Notes under the pieces: generated by a model
The model's database searches: none
What the model saw: only the letters and a program-made list of their open reading frames with translations
What the model was told of the DNA's origin: nothing
Part shown: piece by piece, positions 17,946 through 26,320 of the stretch
Layout of the letters: every line of letters starts with the position of its first letter
Position numbering within the stretch: position 1 is the first letter of the stretch
Program-made: the position numbers and the translations under genes
Assembly (NCBI RefSeq): GCF_003967535.1
Contig: NZ_BIFR01000001.1
Location: forward strand, 1,859,001 to 1,923,000
Direction: 5' to 3'
From: Tengunoibacter tsumagoiensis
GTDB taxonomy: Bacteria > Chloroflexota > Ktedonobacteria > Ktedonobacterales > Ktedonobacteraceae
Length of the DNA stretch: 64,000 bases

Positions 17946-20513
17946 ATGCAACAGTCACCTTCTCCTCAGGTAACCCGGACCCGGCCTGACGAGGAAAAAG
18001 CAGATATATCGACGGTTCCGTTACAGAAATTGTTCGCTCAACTCGAGAGCAGCGAGCAAGGACTGACAGGTATACAGGCAAGCAAGCATCTAAAAAAATA
18101 TGGTCTAAATGATATGTCAGGATTGAAGCATACAGCACCGTTGCTTCACTTTCTGCACCTGTTTTTGAACCCACTGATTGCTATTCTGCTTATTGCGAGC
18201 ATCGTCTCGGCTATCCTGGGTGATGCCGTTGATGCTGGCATCATCATTATTATTGTGCTCCTTAGCAATGTGCTCAATTTTATCCAGACGTCCCGATCAC
18301 AGAATGCTGTAGAGAAGCTACGTGCAGATGTAGCTCCCACTGCCAGTGTGCTACGCGATGGCAAATGGCTTGAATTGGCGCGCCGTGAGGTTGTGCCTGG
18401 AGATATTGTTCGTCTTACCGCAGGAGATATGGTCCCTGCTGATGCTCGTCTGATCCAGGCAACGGATCTTCATGTGCAGCAGGCTGCGCTGACAGGTGAG
18501 TCGTTCCCTGTGGATAAAAGGGCTGTTGACGTGAGTGATACTACGGAAAATTTTGCCAATGCACCCAACTGTGTTTTCCTTGGGACTTCTGTAGTGAGTG
18601 GCCTGGGCATCGCCCTTGTGACGGCAACGGGCCAACAGACAGCCTTTGGCGATATTGCGGTACGGCTGGCCAGCCACGCGCCTGAGACTGAGTTTGAGCG
18701 TGGCATCAAGAGCTTTGGTGTATTGATTACACAGACCGTGTTTTTTCTCGTGATCTTTATCGTTCTGGTTGGCATCATTGGCCATCATCAGCCATTTGAG
18801 ACAGTGCTCTTTGCGATCTCCCTTGCAGTTGGTCTGACGCCTGAATTTTTGCCCATGATTACAACGGTTACACTGGGGCAGGGGGCTTTGCGGATGGCAA
18901 AGCGTAAGGTCATCGTCAAGCACCTGGAGTCTATCCAAAACTTCGGGAGCATTGACACATTGTGTAGCGATAAGACAGGGACACTGACCAGCGGCGAGAC
19001 GAGGCTTGAAGGTTTTGTGGATCTCCTGGCGAAAGAATCCAAACAAGTTCTATTATTTGGCTCTTTGAATAGTGCCTATCAGATGGGGATGAAAAGCCCG
19101 CTTGATGAAGCTATTCTCAGTCATGGCCCCATCGATATGAATGGGTATACAAAAGTAGGCGAGATCCCCTTCGATTTTGAACGGCGCTGTCTTTCCGTCG
19201 TTGTTCAATCGGGGGATGAGTATCTCATTATTACTAAAGGTGCTCCTGAGAGCGTCCTGGCACGTTGCACCGCGTATGAGATCAACGGTGAACAGAAGCT
19301 ATTCGCTGATGCGAGCGATGAGCAAACGGCTTTTGTAAAAATGTATTGTGATCTTAATTCGCAAGGATACCGTGTGCTTGCAGTTGCTTATCGCGTCATC
19401 TCGCGACAAGAAAAGTATCAGAAAAACGACGAGCAATCTCTGGTATTGCTTGGCTTTCTGAACTTTGCCGATCCCCCTAAGGAGGATGCTGCTCGGGTAT
19501 TGCAGACATTCAAAAGTGATGGGGTACAGGTAAAGATCCTGACGGGCGATAATGAACTGGTTACTCGACATGTGTGTAATCAGGTTGGGATAGAGAGTAC
19601 AAGGATCGTACTGGGTAGTGAACTGGATCATATGACCGATCCTGCATTGGCGCAAGTGGTTGAGGAAGCGAATGTGTTTGCACGTGTCTCCCCGTCTCAG
19701 AAAAACCGCATTATTCTGGCTCTCAAGAGCCGGAAGCATGTGGTTGGTTATATAGGGGATGGGATCAATGATGCTCCATCGCTCCATGCTGCCGATGTTG
19801 GCATCTCAGTCTCTACTGGCGTTGATGTGGCTAAGGATGCAGCCGACATTATCCTGCTTGAACAGAGTTTGCAGGTCCTGCACGACGGCATTTTAGAGGG
19901 GCGCAAGGCCTTTGGCAACGTCGTCAAGTATCTTCTGATGGGTACCAGCTCAAATTTTGGGAATATGTTTAGTATGGCGGGGGCATATGTCTTTCTTCCT
20001 TTCCTTCCAATGCTCCCATCACAGATTCTGCTGAATACTTTTCTCTACAATATTTCTCAAGTAACTATTCCCAGTGATAACGTGGATGCAAGCTATCTGA
20101 GAAAGCCACAACAGTGGAACATCGGACTGATTCGCAACTTCATGCTCTTCATCGGGCCAGTTAGCTCAATCTTTGACTTCCTGACTTTCTTTATCATGCT
20201 ACGAGTCTTCAATGCGGGGGAGACGCTTTTCCATACTGGCTGGTTTGTGGAATCACTCGCAACTCAGACATTGGTGCTGTTTGTTATTCGTACAGCAGGC
20301 AATCCGCTGCGCAGCCGTCCAAGCCTCTCACTCACGATGACGACGCTCTTTATTGTTGTACTTGGTTTTGTCCTTCCCTATACGCCAATGGCTGGACCTC
20401 TTGGTTTTATGCCATTGCCACCTCTTTACTTTCTCTTTCTTGCAGCGATGATTATTAGCTACCTGCTGCTTGTTGAAGTAGTGAAAAGGCGATTGATGAG
20501 ACGATATGCGTAA
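17946..20513 (+). CDS. mgtA: Magnesium-translocating P-type ATPase (MgtA type)
   Basis: An 855-residue P-type ATPase of class PIIIB that uses ATP to import Mg2+ across the membrane. Seen in order: N-terminal cation ATPase domain; actuator loop TGES (183-186); membrane motif LTPEFLPM (297-304); phosphorylation site D342 in SDKTGTLT; hinge GDGINDAPSLHAADVGISV; and the characteristic C-terminal NTFLYNISQVTIPSDNVD with WNIGLIRNFMLFIGPVSSIFD, which separates MgtA from Ca2+ pumps. AGGAGC lies just upstream of the ATG. The length fits MgtA (about 880-900). A long leader suggests post-initiation control, as for mgtA elsewhere. Confidence 0.93.
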   Translation: MQQSPSPQVTRTRPDEEKADISTVPLQKLFAQLESSEQGLTGIQASKHLKKYGLNDMSGLKHTAPLLHFLHLFLNPLIAILLIASIVSAILGDAVDAGIIIIIVLLSNVLNFIQTSRSQNAVEKLRADVAPTASVLRDGKWLELARREVVPGDIVRLTAGDMVPADARLIQATDLHVQQAALTGESFPVDKRAVDVSDTTENFANAPNCVFLGTSVVSGLGIALVTATGQQTAFGDIAVRLASHAPETEFERGIKSFGVLITQTVFFLVIFIVLVGIIGHHQPFETVLFAISLAVGLTPEFLPMITTVTLGQGALRMAKRKVIVKHLESIQNFGSIDTLCSDKTGTLTSGETRLEGFVDLLAKESKQVLLFGSLNSAYQMGMKSPLDEAILSHGPIDMNGYTKVGEIPFDFERRCLSVVVQSGDEYLIITKGAPESVLARCTAYEINGEQKLFADASDEQTAFVKMYCDLNSQGYRVLAVAYRVISRQEKYQKNDEQSLVLLGFLNFADPPKEDAARVLQTFKSDGVQVKILTGDNELVTRHVCNQVGIESTRIVLGSELDHMTDPALAQVVEEANVFARVSPSQKNRIILALKSRKHVVGYIGDGINDAPSLHAADVGISVSTGVDVAKDAADIILLEQSLQVLHDGILEGRKAFGNVVKYLLMGTSSNFGNMFSMAGAYVFLPFLPMLPSQILLNTFLYNISQVTIPSDNVDASYLRKPQQWNIGLIRNFMLFIGPVSSIFDFLTFFIMLRVFNAGETLFHTGWFVESLATQTLVLFVIRTAGNPLRSRPSLSLTMTTLFIVVLGFVLPYTPMAGPLGFMPLPPLYFLFLAAMIISYLLLVEVVKRRLMRRYA

Positions 20514-20624
20514 GGCTTCAATGAGGCAGAAATTATCCCTCGATGTCCTTCTTTTCTGCTTTTGCTACCCATTTTATGTTTCATTGTACTCATGTATTAG
20601 TATATTGAGAGAAGAAGGGAAACG

Positions 20625-23600
20625 ATGTTGGATAGAGGAAAAGATCTTGATGGGCCTGCACTGCACGATCAGCCTGCTCGCGACCAGCCTGCTAAGGAAT
20701 CCTTTCGTATTGTGGGAATTGGTGCCTCGGCTGGTGGATTGGAAGCTTTTACACAGCTCTTATCTCACTTACCATCTGTAACAGGGATGGCCTATATATT
20801 TGTGCAGCATCTGGACCCTAACCATCAAAGTATTTTACCAGATCTCCTTGCACGTGTGACCAGGATACCTGTGTATGTTATCCAGGACCTGATGCGGGTA
20901 GAGCCCGATCATGTGTATGTTATCCCTCCAAACGTCGATCTTATCATAGAACAAAGAACGCTTCGTCTTCTGCCACGAACGCAGCAAGGTGGTCAGCACC
21001 TGACGATTGATCGCTTTTTCCGTTCGCTGGCAACTGATCAGAAGCAGCAGGCTATTGGTGTTGTGCTTTCTGGAACTGCTAGTGATGGTACTGCGGGTTT
21101 GCAAGCCATTCATGAGCAAGGAGGCATGACGTTTGCCCAGACGATAGAATCATCTGCATATCCACAGATGCCCCAGCACGCGATTGCCTCTAATTGTGTC
21201 GATCAGATTCTGTCGCCAGAGGGGATAGCTCTGGAGCTACAGGATCTTATCGAGCATCCATACTTTGAGACGCTCTTTCCATTGGAACCAGACAGGTTAT
21301 CAGTTGATGAGTTGCAGGCATTTACAGTGATTCGCCAGTTGCTCTGTGAGGCAACTGGTGTGGACTTTCTTGCATATCGAATGACTACATTACAGCGGCG
21401 AATCTTGCGTCGTATGGCAGTTGTACAGGTTGATCAGTTTCTTGCATATTCCCTCTACCTGAAAGATCATCCATCTGAGATGGAGGCGTTGAGTCAGGAA
21501 GTTCTGATCCATGTAACACGTTTTTTTCGCAATCAATCAGCCTTCGAAGCAATCACTCGTGTGGTTTTTCCTGGGATTGTCCCCCATCTCTTGCCTGGAA
21601 ACCCTATCAGAATCTGGATTGCAGGATGTTCTACTGGTGAGGAAGTGTATTCTCTCGCTATCTTATTACTAGAGTTTCGAGAGACTCACGGCCTTGCCCT
21701 TCCTTTTCAGATCTTTGCAACTGATATTGATACAGGAGTTCTCAAACAGGCCAGGGCGGGTATCTATCAGAGAAAGGCGTTGCAGGATGTTTCATCTGAG
21801 CGTTTACAGCGTTTCTTCCTTCCCCTCGATCGAAGCGGGGAGCGCTATCAGGTTAACGCATCCATTCGCGAACAGTGCGTCTTTGCGCGACACAATCTGG
21901 CATATGATCCCCCCTTTTCGCGTCTGGACTTGCTCAGTTGCAGAAATGTTCTCATTTATCTGATGCCCTCTGCACAAGAGAAAGTCCTGCAAACGCTCCA
22001 TTATGCCCTGAAACCACATGGGTTCCTGGTGCTTGGAGCTTCAGAAAGTGTAGGACCGGATTCCGGCCTCTTTACACGTGTGGAACCGCACCAAAAAATA
22101 TTTACAAAAAAAAGTTGGAAACAAAACTTTTTGCCACCTGTGATTGGACCTGGAGATGACCGTGTTGCCAGGCCAGAAGGTGTCAAAAAGGAGGTACAGA
22201 AAATGCTTCATATGCCTACACTTCAACAAGAAGCTGAACGCCTCCTGTTAACCACATATGCACCAGCCTGTGTTGTTCTCGATGCAGACTTGCAGATTCT
22301 CCATCTTCGTGGGAATACGAACCTTTACCTGGAACCAGTTGCAGGGAAAGCCACCTTTCATGTGCTGAAATGGGCTCGTGAAGGGTTGAAATTAGGTTTG
22401 CGTGCGACCATTCTGGCGGCCCAGAAAGAGGATCGTCCTGTAAGCAGGGACCAATTGCGCTTGAGCAACATGAATAATCTGGTGCGAATTACTGTCGTGC
22501 CTCTTAAAGCCTCTTCCCTGGTCAATGGCTTTCTCGTCATATTTGAAGATGATGGACCAGTCATAACACCAACATTGCTGAGCAACTTTCTGGGTAGAGG
22601 AGCCAGACGTGATGGGGCTGCCCGCATCGCCGTCCTGGAACAGGAGCTGGCAAAGACCTGGGCCGAGGTGCAGTTAACACTAGATGCCGATGAGAAAGCC
22701 AATGTGTCTTTACAGGAAGCCAATGAGGAGGTTCATTCAAGCAATGAAGAGCTACAGAGTATCAACGAAGAATTAGAAACCTCTCAGGCCGAAGTACAGG
22801 CCATTAATGAAGAATTGACGAGCACCAATCAAGAACTGCAAACACGGAATGAGCAGCTGCGTATTGCCCAGGACTATGCGGAATCGATTGTTGAGACGGT
22901 TCGCGAACCACTGGTAGTTCTTAATGCCGATATGCGAGTTCAGAGTGCAAATACCTCTTTCTACACCTTCTTTCATGTGGTGCCTCCACAAGTGATACAA
23001 CGAACGTTATGGGAACTGGGGAATGGACAATGGGATCGGCCCGATGTCCATAGATTGATCCAGGAGGCACAGGATATCCACCACACATTCCATGATATCG
23101 AGGTCGAACACGATTTTCCCACTATTGGACACAGAGTGGTGCTATTGAGTGGCCGTTCCATTATCAGCGAGCGAAAGGGAACCAGGGATCATTTAATCTT
23201 ATTGGCCATAGAAGATATCACCGCACGAAAGGAACTGGAGCGACAGAAAGAAACCTTACTTAGTATGGTCAGTCATGAATTGAACACGCCTCTCACCAGT
23301 GCGAAAGGGTTTGTTCAACTGCTCCAACGTCGGATGAAGAAAGCTGAAGATCAGCAAATGGTATCCGAACTTGTGCAGATCGATGGAAGCCTGGATCGAT
23401 TATCAGATTTAATCAGAGGTTTACTCGATGAGAGTGCACTGGAAGCAGGCATGTTCTCTATCCACCCGGACACCTTTGTTGTCAATGATCTCGTACAAGA
23501 AGTTATCAAGGAGCAGCAAAGCATCTGGCCTGATCGGATTCGACTAGAGACTCTGACTTCGATACGAGCCTATGCTGATCGTGAACGTACGGGACAAGTC

Positions 23601-23915
23601 TTACGTAACCTGCTCAGCAATGCATTGAAATATTCTCCTATCCAGGAGCCAGTGTGGGTCAGCGTTCAGGTCATCGATGCAATAATTCAGTTCAGTGTCC
23701 AGAATCAGGGAAAAGGGATTCCACAGGATCAGCAAGCCAGAATTTTTGAGCGCTTCGTGCGGATTGATGCGCCAGAACATCATGCTGTGAAAGGCATGGG
23801 GTTGGGACTCTATATTGCTGCGCAGATTGTGAGGCAGCAAGGGGGCAAGATCTGGGTAGAAAGTGCTCCCAATCAAGGGGCAACCTTCTTTTTCACCCTT
23901 TCACTTGCGGAATGA
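20625..23915 (+). CDS. CheB-CheR-PAS-histidine kinase fusion
   Basis: A 1096-residue multi-domain signalling protein. CheB methylesterase domain: about 25-210, with S35 in GASAGG, H62 in VQHLDP and D154 in SGTASDGT. CheR methyltransferase domain: about 225-490, with AGCSTGEE at 333-340 and LSCRNVLIYL. A long Glu/Gln/Asn-rich coiled coil (about 665-755) with repeated EELQSINEELE-type units is followed by a PAS domain, a HisKA helix with H884 in MVSHELNTP, and an HATPase with ERFVRID and GMGLGLY. No receiver domain or chemotaxis receptor lies nearby. Such fusions are usually non-chemotaxis signalling proteins; the methylation target is unknown. Confidence 0.9.
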   Translation: MLDRGKDLDGPALHDQPARDQPAKESFRIVGIGASAGGLEAFTQLLSHLPSVTGMAYIFVQHLDPNHQSILPDLLARVTRIPVYVIQDLMRVEPDHVYVIPPNVDLIIEQRTLRLLPRTQQGGQHLTIDRFFRSLATDQKQQAIGVVLSGTASDGTAGLQAIHEQGGMTFAQTIESSAYPQMPQHAIASNCVDQILSPEGIALELQDLIEHPYFETLFPLEPDRLSVDELQAFTVIRQLLCEATGVDFLAYRMTTLQRRILRRMAVVQVDQFLAYSLYLKDHPSEMEALSQEVLIHVTRFFRNQSAFEAITRVVFPGIVPHLLPGNPIRIWIAGCSTGEEVYSLAILLLEFRETHGLALPFQIFATDIDTGVLKQARAGIYQRKALQDVSSERLQRFFLPLDRSGERYQVNASIREQCVFARHNLAYDPPFSRLDLLSCRNVLIYLMPSAQEKVLQTLHYALKPHGFLVLGASESVGPDSGLFTRVEPHQKIFTKKSWKQNFLPPVIGPGDDRVARPEGVKKEVQKMLHMPTLQQEAERLLLTTYAPACVVLDADLQILHLRGNTNLYLEPVAGKATFHVLKWAREGLKLGLRATILAAQKEDRPVSRDQLRLSNMNNLVRITVVPLKASSLVNGFLVIFEDDGPVITPTLLSNFLGRGARRDGAARIAVLEQELAKTWAEVQLTLDADEKANVSLQEANEEVHSSNEELQSINEELETSQAEVQAINEELTSTNQELQTRNEQLRIAQDYAESIVETVREPLVVLNADMRVQSANTSFYTFFHVVPPQVIQRTLWELGNGQWDRPDVHRLIQEAQDIHHTFHDIEVEHDFPTIGHRVVLLSGRSIISERKGTRDHLILLAIEDITARKELERQKETLLSMVSHELNTPLTSAKGFVQLLQRRMKKAEDQQMVSELVQIDGSLDRLSDLIRGLLDESALEAGMFSIHPDTFVVNDLVQEVIKEQQSIWPDRIRLETLTSIRAYADRERTGQVLRNLLSNALKYSPIQEPVWVSVQVIDAIIQFSVQNQGKGIPQDQQARIFERFVRIDAPEHHAVKGMGLGLYIAAQIVRQQGGKIWVESAPNQGATFFFTLSLAE

Positions 23916-23977
23916 CAGAAGAGCACCCTGGTAGTCTCAAAGTCAGGATACGAGGATGATCGCTCAACCTTGCTGAA

Positions 23978-24418
23978 TTACTCGTTGAATACGCGGAGCA
24001 GCTCTTTTCGATTCGCGATACGTTCTTTGCAATGGAGCTTGATCACACAATTGATACATTGTTCAAGATCTGAGCAGTGGCAGTGTAAGCCATTTTCGAG
24101 CATCTGTTTCATTGTTTGGGCTTGATGAATCAGCGACTCTACTTCGGCTAATTTCTGTTGTGCCAGGCTTTGCCAGCGTGTCGAAAGTGGTATATCGCCG
24201 TCGAGTTCACGGAGCAACGTTTGCATTTCAGTGATACTAAATCCAACTGCCTGAGCGGTCTGGATAAATGCCAATCTTCGCAGAATGTCCGCCTGGTAAC
24301 GCCGTTGCCCACTAACGCGTCGTGGCGCTGGCAACAGTCCTACACTCTCATAGTAACGAATGGCTGAAGCTCGCACGCCAGCTTGCCTGGCTACTTCACT
24401 GATGGTTAGTTCTGTCAT
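23978..24418 (-). CDS. MerR-family regulator with Cys-rich tail
   Basis: A 146-residue MerR-type activator. The N-terminal winged helix (ISEVARQAGVRASAIRYYESVGLLP) is intact, followed by the dimerisation helix. The tail has five Cys: C113, C115, C121, C124 and C130 (HCHCSDLEQCINC). This resembles the clustered cysteines of metal-binding or SoxR-like members, but is not the exact SoxR CxxCxC spacing. AAGGGG lies 8 bases before ATG 24418. An IS5 element lies 21 bp upstream of the start and separates the gene from a CTTAAAGT dyad (25411-25428). The inducer is unknown: metal, thiol stress or Fe-S/redox signal. Confidence 0.88.
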   Translation of the reverse strand: MTELTISEVARQAGVRASAIRYYESVGLLPAPRRVSGQRRYQADILRRLAFIQTAQAVGFSITEMQTLLRELDGDIPLSTRWQSLAQQKLAEVESLIHQAQTMKQMLENGLHCHCSDLEQCINCVIKLHCKERIANRKELLRVFNE

Positions 24419-24467
24419 CTAATAGCCCCTTTTTTCTTAGAGTATGTCTTAAGATAAACGCAAAGGC

Positions 24468-25034
24468 CTAGAAAGGAGCCAAACGCGTCAAAAAGAGACG
24501 GATCGCAGCGATCTGGATAAGAGCCTCACTGCTCGAAGGGAGACCCTCATAATCGCGCGCCAAGCGACGAAACCGCGTGAGCCAGGCAAAGGTGCGTTCA
24601 ACAACCCATCGTTTTCGTTGAACCTGAAAACCGCCTTTTGGTTTGGCAATCTTGACCGGTTCCCCATTGACGAGCACCCAATCGCTCTGGGAGTCGTTGT
24701 GTTCATGAGGGACAATCTCCGGTTCCCAGCCAAGGTGCTCTTTGATCCAATCAAGAAGCGGCCCAGTGTATCCCCGATCAGCGAACAGATGCGAAACTCG
24801 TGGGAAGTATTCTTTTTGCCCGGCCAACAGCAGAGGAGCGCTCTTGCGGTCGGTCAAGCCCGCGGTATGCACTTTGACCGCCAGAACGAAGCCTTGCGTG
24901 TCAACGAGAAGATGTCGTTTACGACCCCAGATTTTTTTTTCCCGCATCGAACCCACGCTCGATGCCTCGGACGGGACTGGTTTTGATCGATTGGCTGTCG
25001 ATGATGACCGCACTGGGTTCCTCTTCTCGGCCAA
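24468..25034 (-). CDS. IS5-family transposase, downstream frame (orfB)
   Basis: This frame holds the C-terminal half of the DDE transposase: the second Asp in LFADRGYTG and the Glu in the VERTFAWLTRFRRLARDYE block. Its useful coding part begins at the A9 run (+ strand 24932-24940), where MREKKIWGRKRH continues the same protein as orfA. It is not translated alone but as a frameshift product. No stop interrupts it. Confidence 0.88.
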   Translation of the reverse strand: MAEKRNPVRSSSTANRSKPVPSEASSVGSMREKKIWGRKRHLLVDTQGFVLAVKVHTAGLTDRKSAPLLLAGQKEYFPRVSHLFADRGYTGPLLDWIKEHLGWEPEIVPHEHNDSQSDWVLVNGEPVKIAKPKGGFQVQRKRWVVERTFAWLTRFRRLARDYEGLPSSSEALIQIAAIRLFLTRLAPF

Positions 25035-25326
25035 TGGCCTGACGGGTTTGTTTGCGTAAGCTGGTCATGGCAGTCTCCCAAACCCCGCTGTGTTTCCACT
25101 GACGCAAATAATGGTGCAGCGTCTTGCCGTTGGGCAAATCGTGGGGTGTCAGTCTCCACGAACAGCCTGTTCGCAACACGTAGAGGATGCCGTTGACGAT
25201 CTCGCGCCTGGGAATGGTCTCTTGGGTAGCATTGGGCGAGACATCTGGGATGAAGGGAGCCAGCAACTCCCATTGGGCATCCGTCAGATCGGTGGCGTAC
25301 GGCTTTCGCGTGATGCTTCTTTCCAT
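24919..25326 (-). CDS. IS5-family transposase, upstream frame (orfA)
   Basis: A 135-residue frame starting MERSITRKPYATDLTDAQWELLAPF, the usual N-terminus of IS427-group transposases (DUF4096). It contains the first catalytic Asp in VIIDSQSIKT. It ends with KKNLGS just after the A9 run. Continuing into orfB needs a +1 shift, or loss of one A by transcriptional slippage. Whether the A9 is a programmed site or a mutation cannot be told from one copy. Confidence 0.88.
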   Translation of the reverse strand: MERSITRKPYATDLTDAQWELLAPFIPDVSPNATQETIPRREIVNGILYVLRTGCSWRLTPHDLPNGKTLHHYLRQWKHSGVWETAMTSLRKQTRQAIGREEEPSAVIIDSQSIKTSPVRGIERGFDAGKKNLGS

Positions 25327-25410
25327 TGGCTGTGATCCTTTCTGATCGCTTGTTTGACTCCTTTCTTTTTTCTATCGGCTACTTACTGGTTTTAGGACAC
25401 ACTCTTATAA

Positions 25411-25428
25411 CTTAAAGTGGAATTTAAC
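25411..25428 (-). promoter_or_regulatory. Operator-like dyad of merR, now cut off by the IS
   Basis: CTTAAAGTGGAATTTAAC is an imperfect dyad (6 of 8 positions) resembling the perfect CTTAAAGT-GA-ACTTTAAG in front of the thioredoxin gene. TTATAA directly follows it on the leftward strand and abuts the IS. Before insertion it would have lain immediately upstream of the merR ribosome binding site. Confidence 0.55.
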
Positions 25429-25541
25429 GGATAAAATCAAAATATTCGGGCACTGAGACATGTTGAGCAAAGCAGAAAGAAAGGAAGAAAGACATAAAAA
25501 TGCTACCTCATCTGTCTCGACGATACACACCTATCGCTCAT

Positions 25542-26102
25542 TCAAGAATTTTTTTTGCGGGATTTTTGCTCTTCGGAAGTGGCTGGATGGAATTGCCCAA
25601 ATCGTGAGTGTGCATCGATTGAAGATGAATCCAGGAAGAAACGGATCTTTCCTTTATTTGCCTGCTGATGTGCTTGCTGAACATTTTGATGTGCCATGAA
25701 ATAAAAAGAAAAGAACTCGAAGGCGTATTGGAGAAAGCCAGGATAATCGTACTTATCGACAGGCCACGTATAGTAGAGCGCCCCTTGCTCAAGAAACAAT
25801 GTTGCAAGCCCTGGCCCTCCCCCTATATTTGAGAGGTTGAGCACCAGCGTACCTTTTAACGAGAAATGGGAGGCAGCATTTTGTATGTTGTTCAAGAGCA
25901 TTTCTCGGTCTAATTGTGTAGAAGCCTGATTATCATCGTGTAAGAGAATCACTAGCACGTCATGAGAAGACAGGTAAAATTTTTGGTTTGCGATGGTTTC
26001 TAATGGTACAAGAATAATGCTCGCTCCAGCCTTTTCTATGGGTGGCTGGAGGAGAGAGACATCGATTATCGAATCAAGAACAAGAAAATAAACTGTGATC
26101 AT
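25542..26102 (-). CDS. Unknown 186-residue protein
   Basis: I do not recognise this protein. The ATG at 26102 (MITVYFLVLDSII) is preferred over the GTG at 26123 because AAAGGGA lies 11 bases upstream of the ATG. The pattern suggests an alpha/beta fold: hydrophobic strands VYFLVLDSII, HDVLVILLHDD and GTLVLNLSNIGGGPGL, the last with a Gly-rich turn. A polar tail from QNVQQAHQQANKGK to the end includes EEQKSRKKN. It lies between the MerR/IS region and the thioredoxin gene and is transcribed leftward, away from the thioredoxin promoter. Confidence 0.65.
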   Translation of the reverse strand: MITVYFLVLDSIIDVSLLQPPIEKAGASIILVPLETIANQKFYLSSHDVLVILLHDDNQASTQLDREMLLNNIQNAASHFSLKGTLVLNLSNIGGGPGLATLFLEQGALYYTWPVDKYDYPGFLQYAFEFFSFYFMAHQNVQQAHQQANKGKIRFFLDSSSIDAHSRFGQFHPATSEEQKSRKKNS

Positions 26103-26203
26103 AAGATAACGTCCCTTTCTCACAATGTGTTCTGGTCCTGAAATCTTCTACACTATAAAAATATGCTCCATCAGAAGAAAGCCATTGATCAGATAGCATC
26201 CTC

Positions 26204-26234
26204 TTGACTTAAAGTGAACTTTAAGAAGTACACT
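26204..26234 (+). promoter_or_regulatory. MerR-type promoter of the thioredoxin gene
   Basis: TTGACT (26204-26209) and TACACT (26229-26234) are separated by 19 bp, the over-long spacing that MerR-family activators correct. The spacer holds the perfect dyad CTTAAAGT-GA-ACTTTAAG (26208-26225). This is direct sequence evidence for control of the downstream gene by a MerR-family protein, most simply the one at 23978-24418. Confidence 0.85.
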
Positions 26235-26238
26235 TCAT

Positions 26239-26284
26239 TGTAGCCGATAAAGATGGGATTGTGTAGCCGATAAAGATGGGATTG
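26239..26284 (+). repeat. Exact 23-bp tandem duplication in the thioredoxin leader
   Basis: Two identical 23-bp units, 26239-26261 and 26262-26284, begin TGTAGCCGATAAAGATGGG. They fall just after the -10 box, in the untranslated leader and ahead of the ribosome binding site. Confidence 0.95.
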
Positions 26285-26320
26285 GCCAATTGTTTTGAAA
26301 AGGGAAGGACGAGGAACAGT

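Larger units (their letters stand above)
24440..25404 (-). mobile_element. Complete IS5-family insertion sequence
   Basis: A 965-bp element with imperfect terminal inverted repeats: GAGTATGTCTTAAGA at the left end and, on the other strand, GAGTGTGTCCTAAAA at the right end (12 of 15 match). It is flanked by the direct repeat TTA at 24437-24439 and 25405-25407. A TTA-type duplication is usual for the IS427 group. It carries two overlapping leftward frames joined over an A9 run. It lies between the MerR gene and its operator-like dyad. Confidence 0.9.

Noticed and set aside
17668..18174. 168-codon leftward frame over the mgtA start
   Set aside because: It overlaps the well-supported ATPase start and shows no family features.
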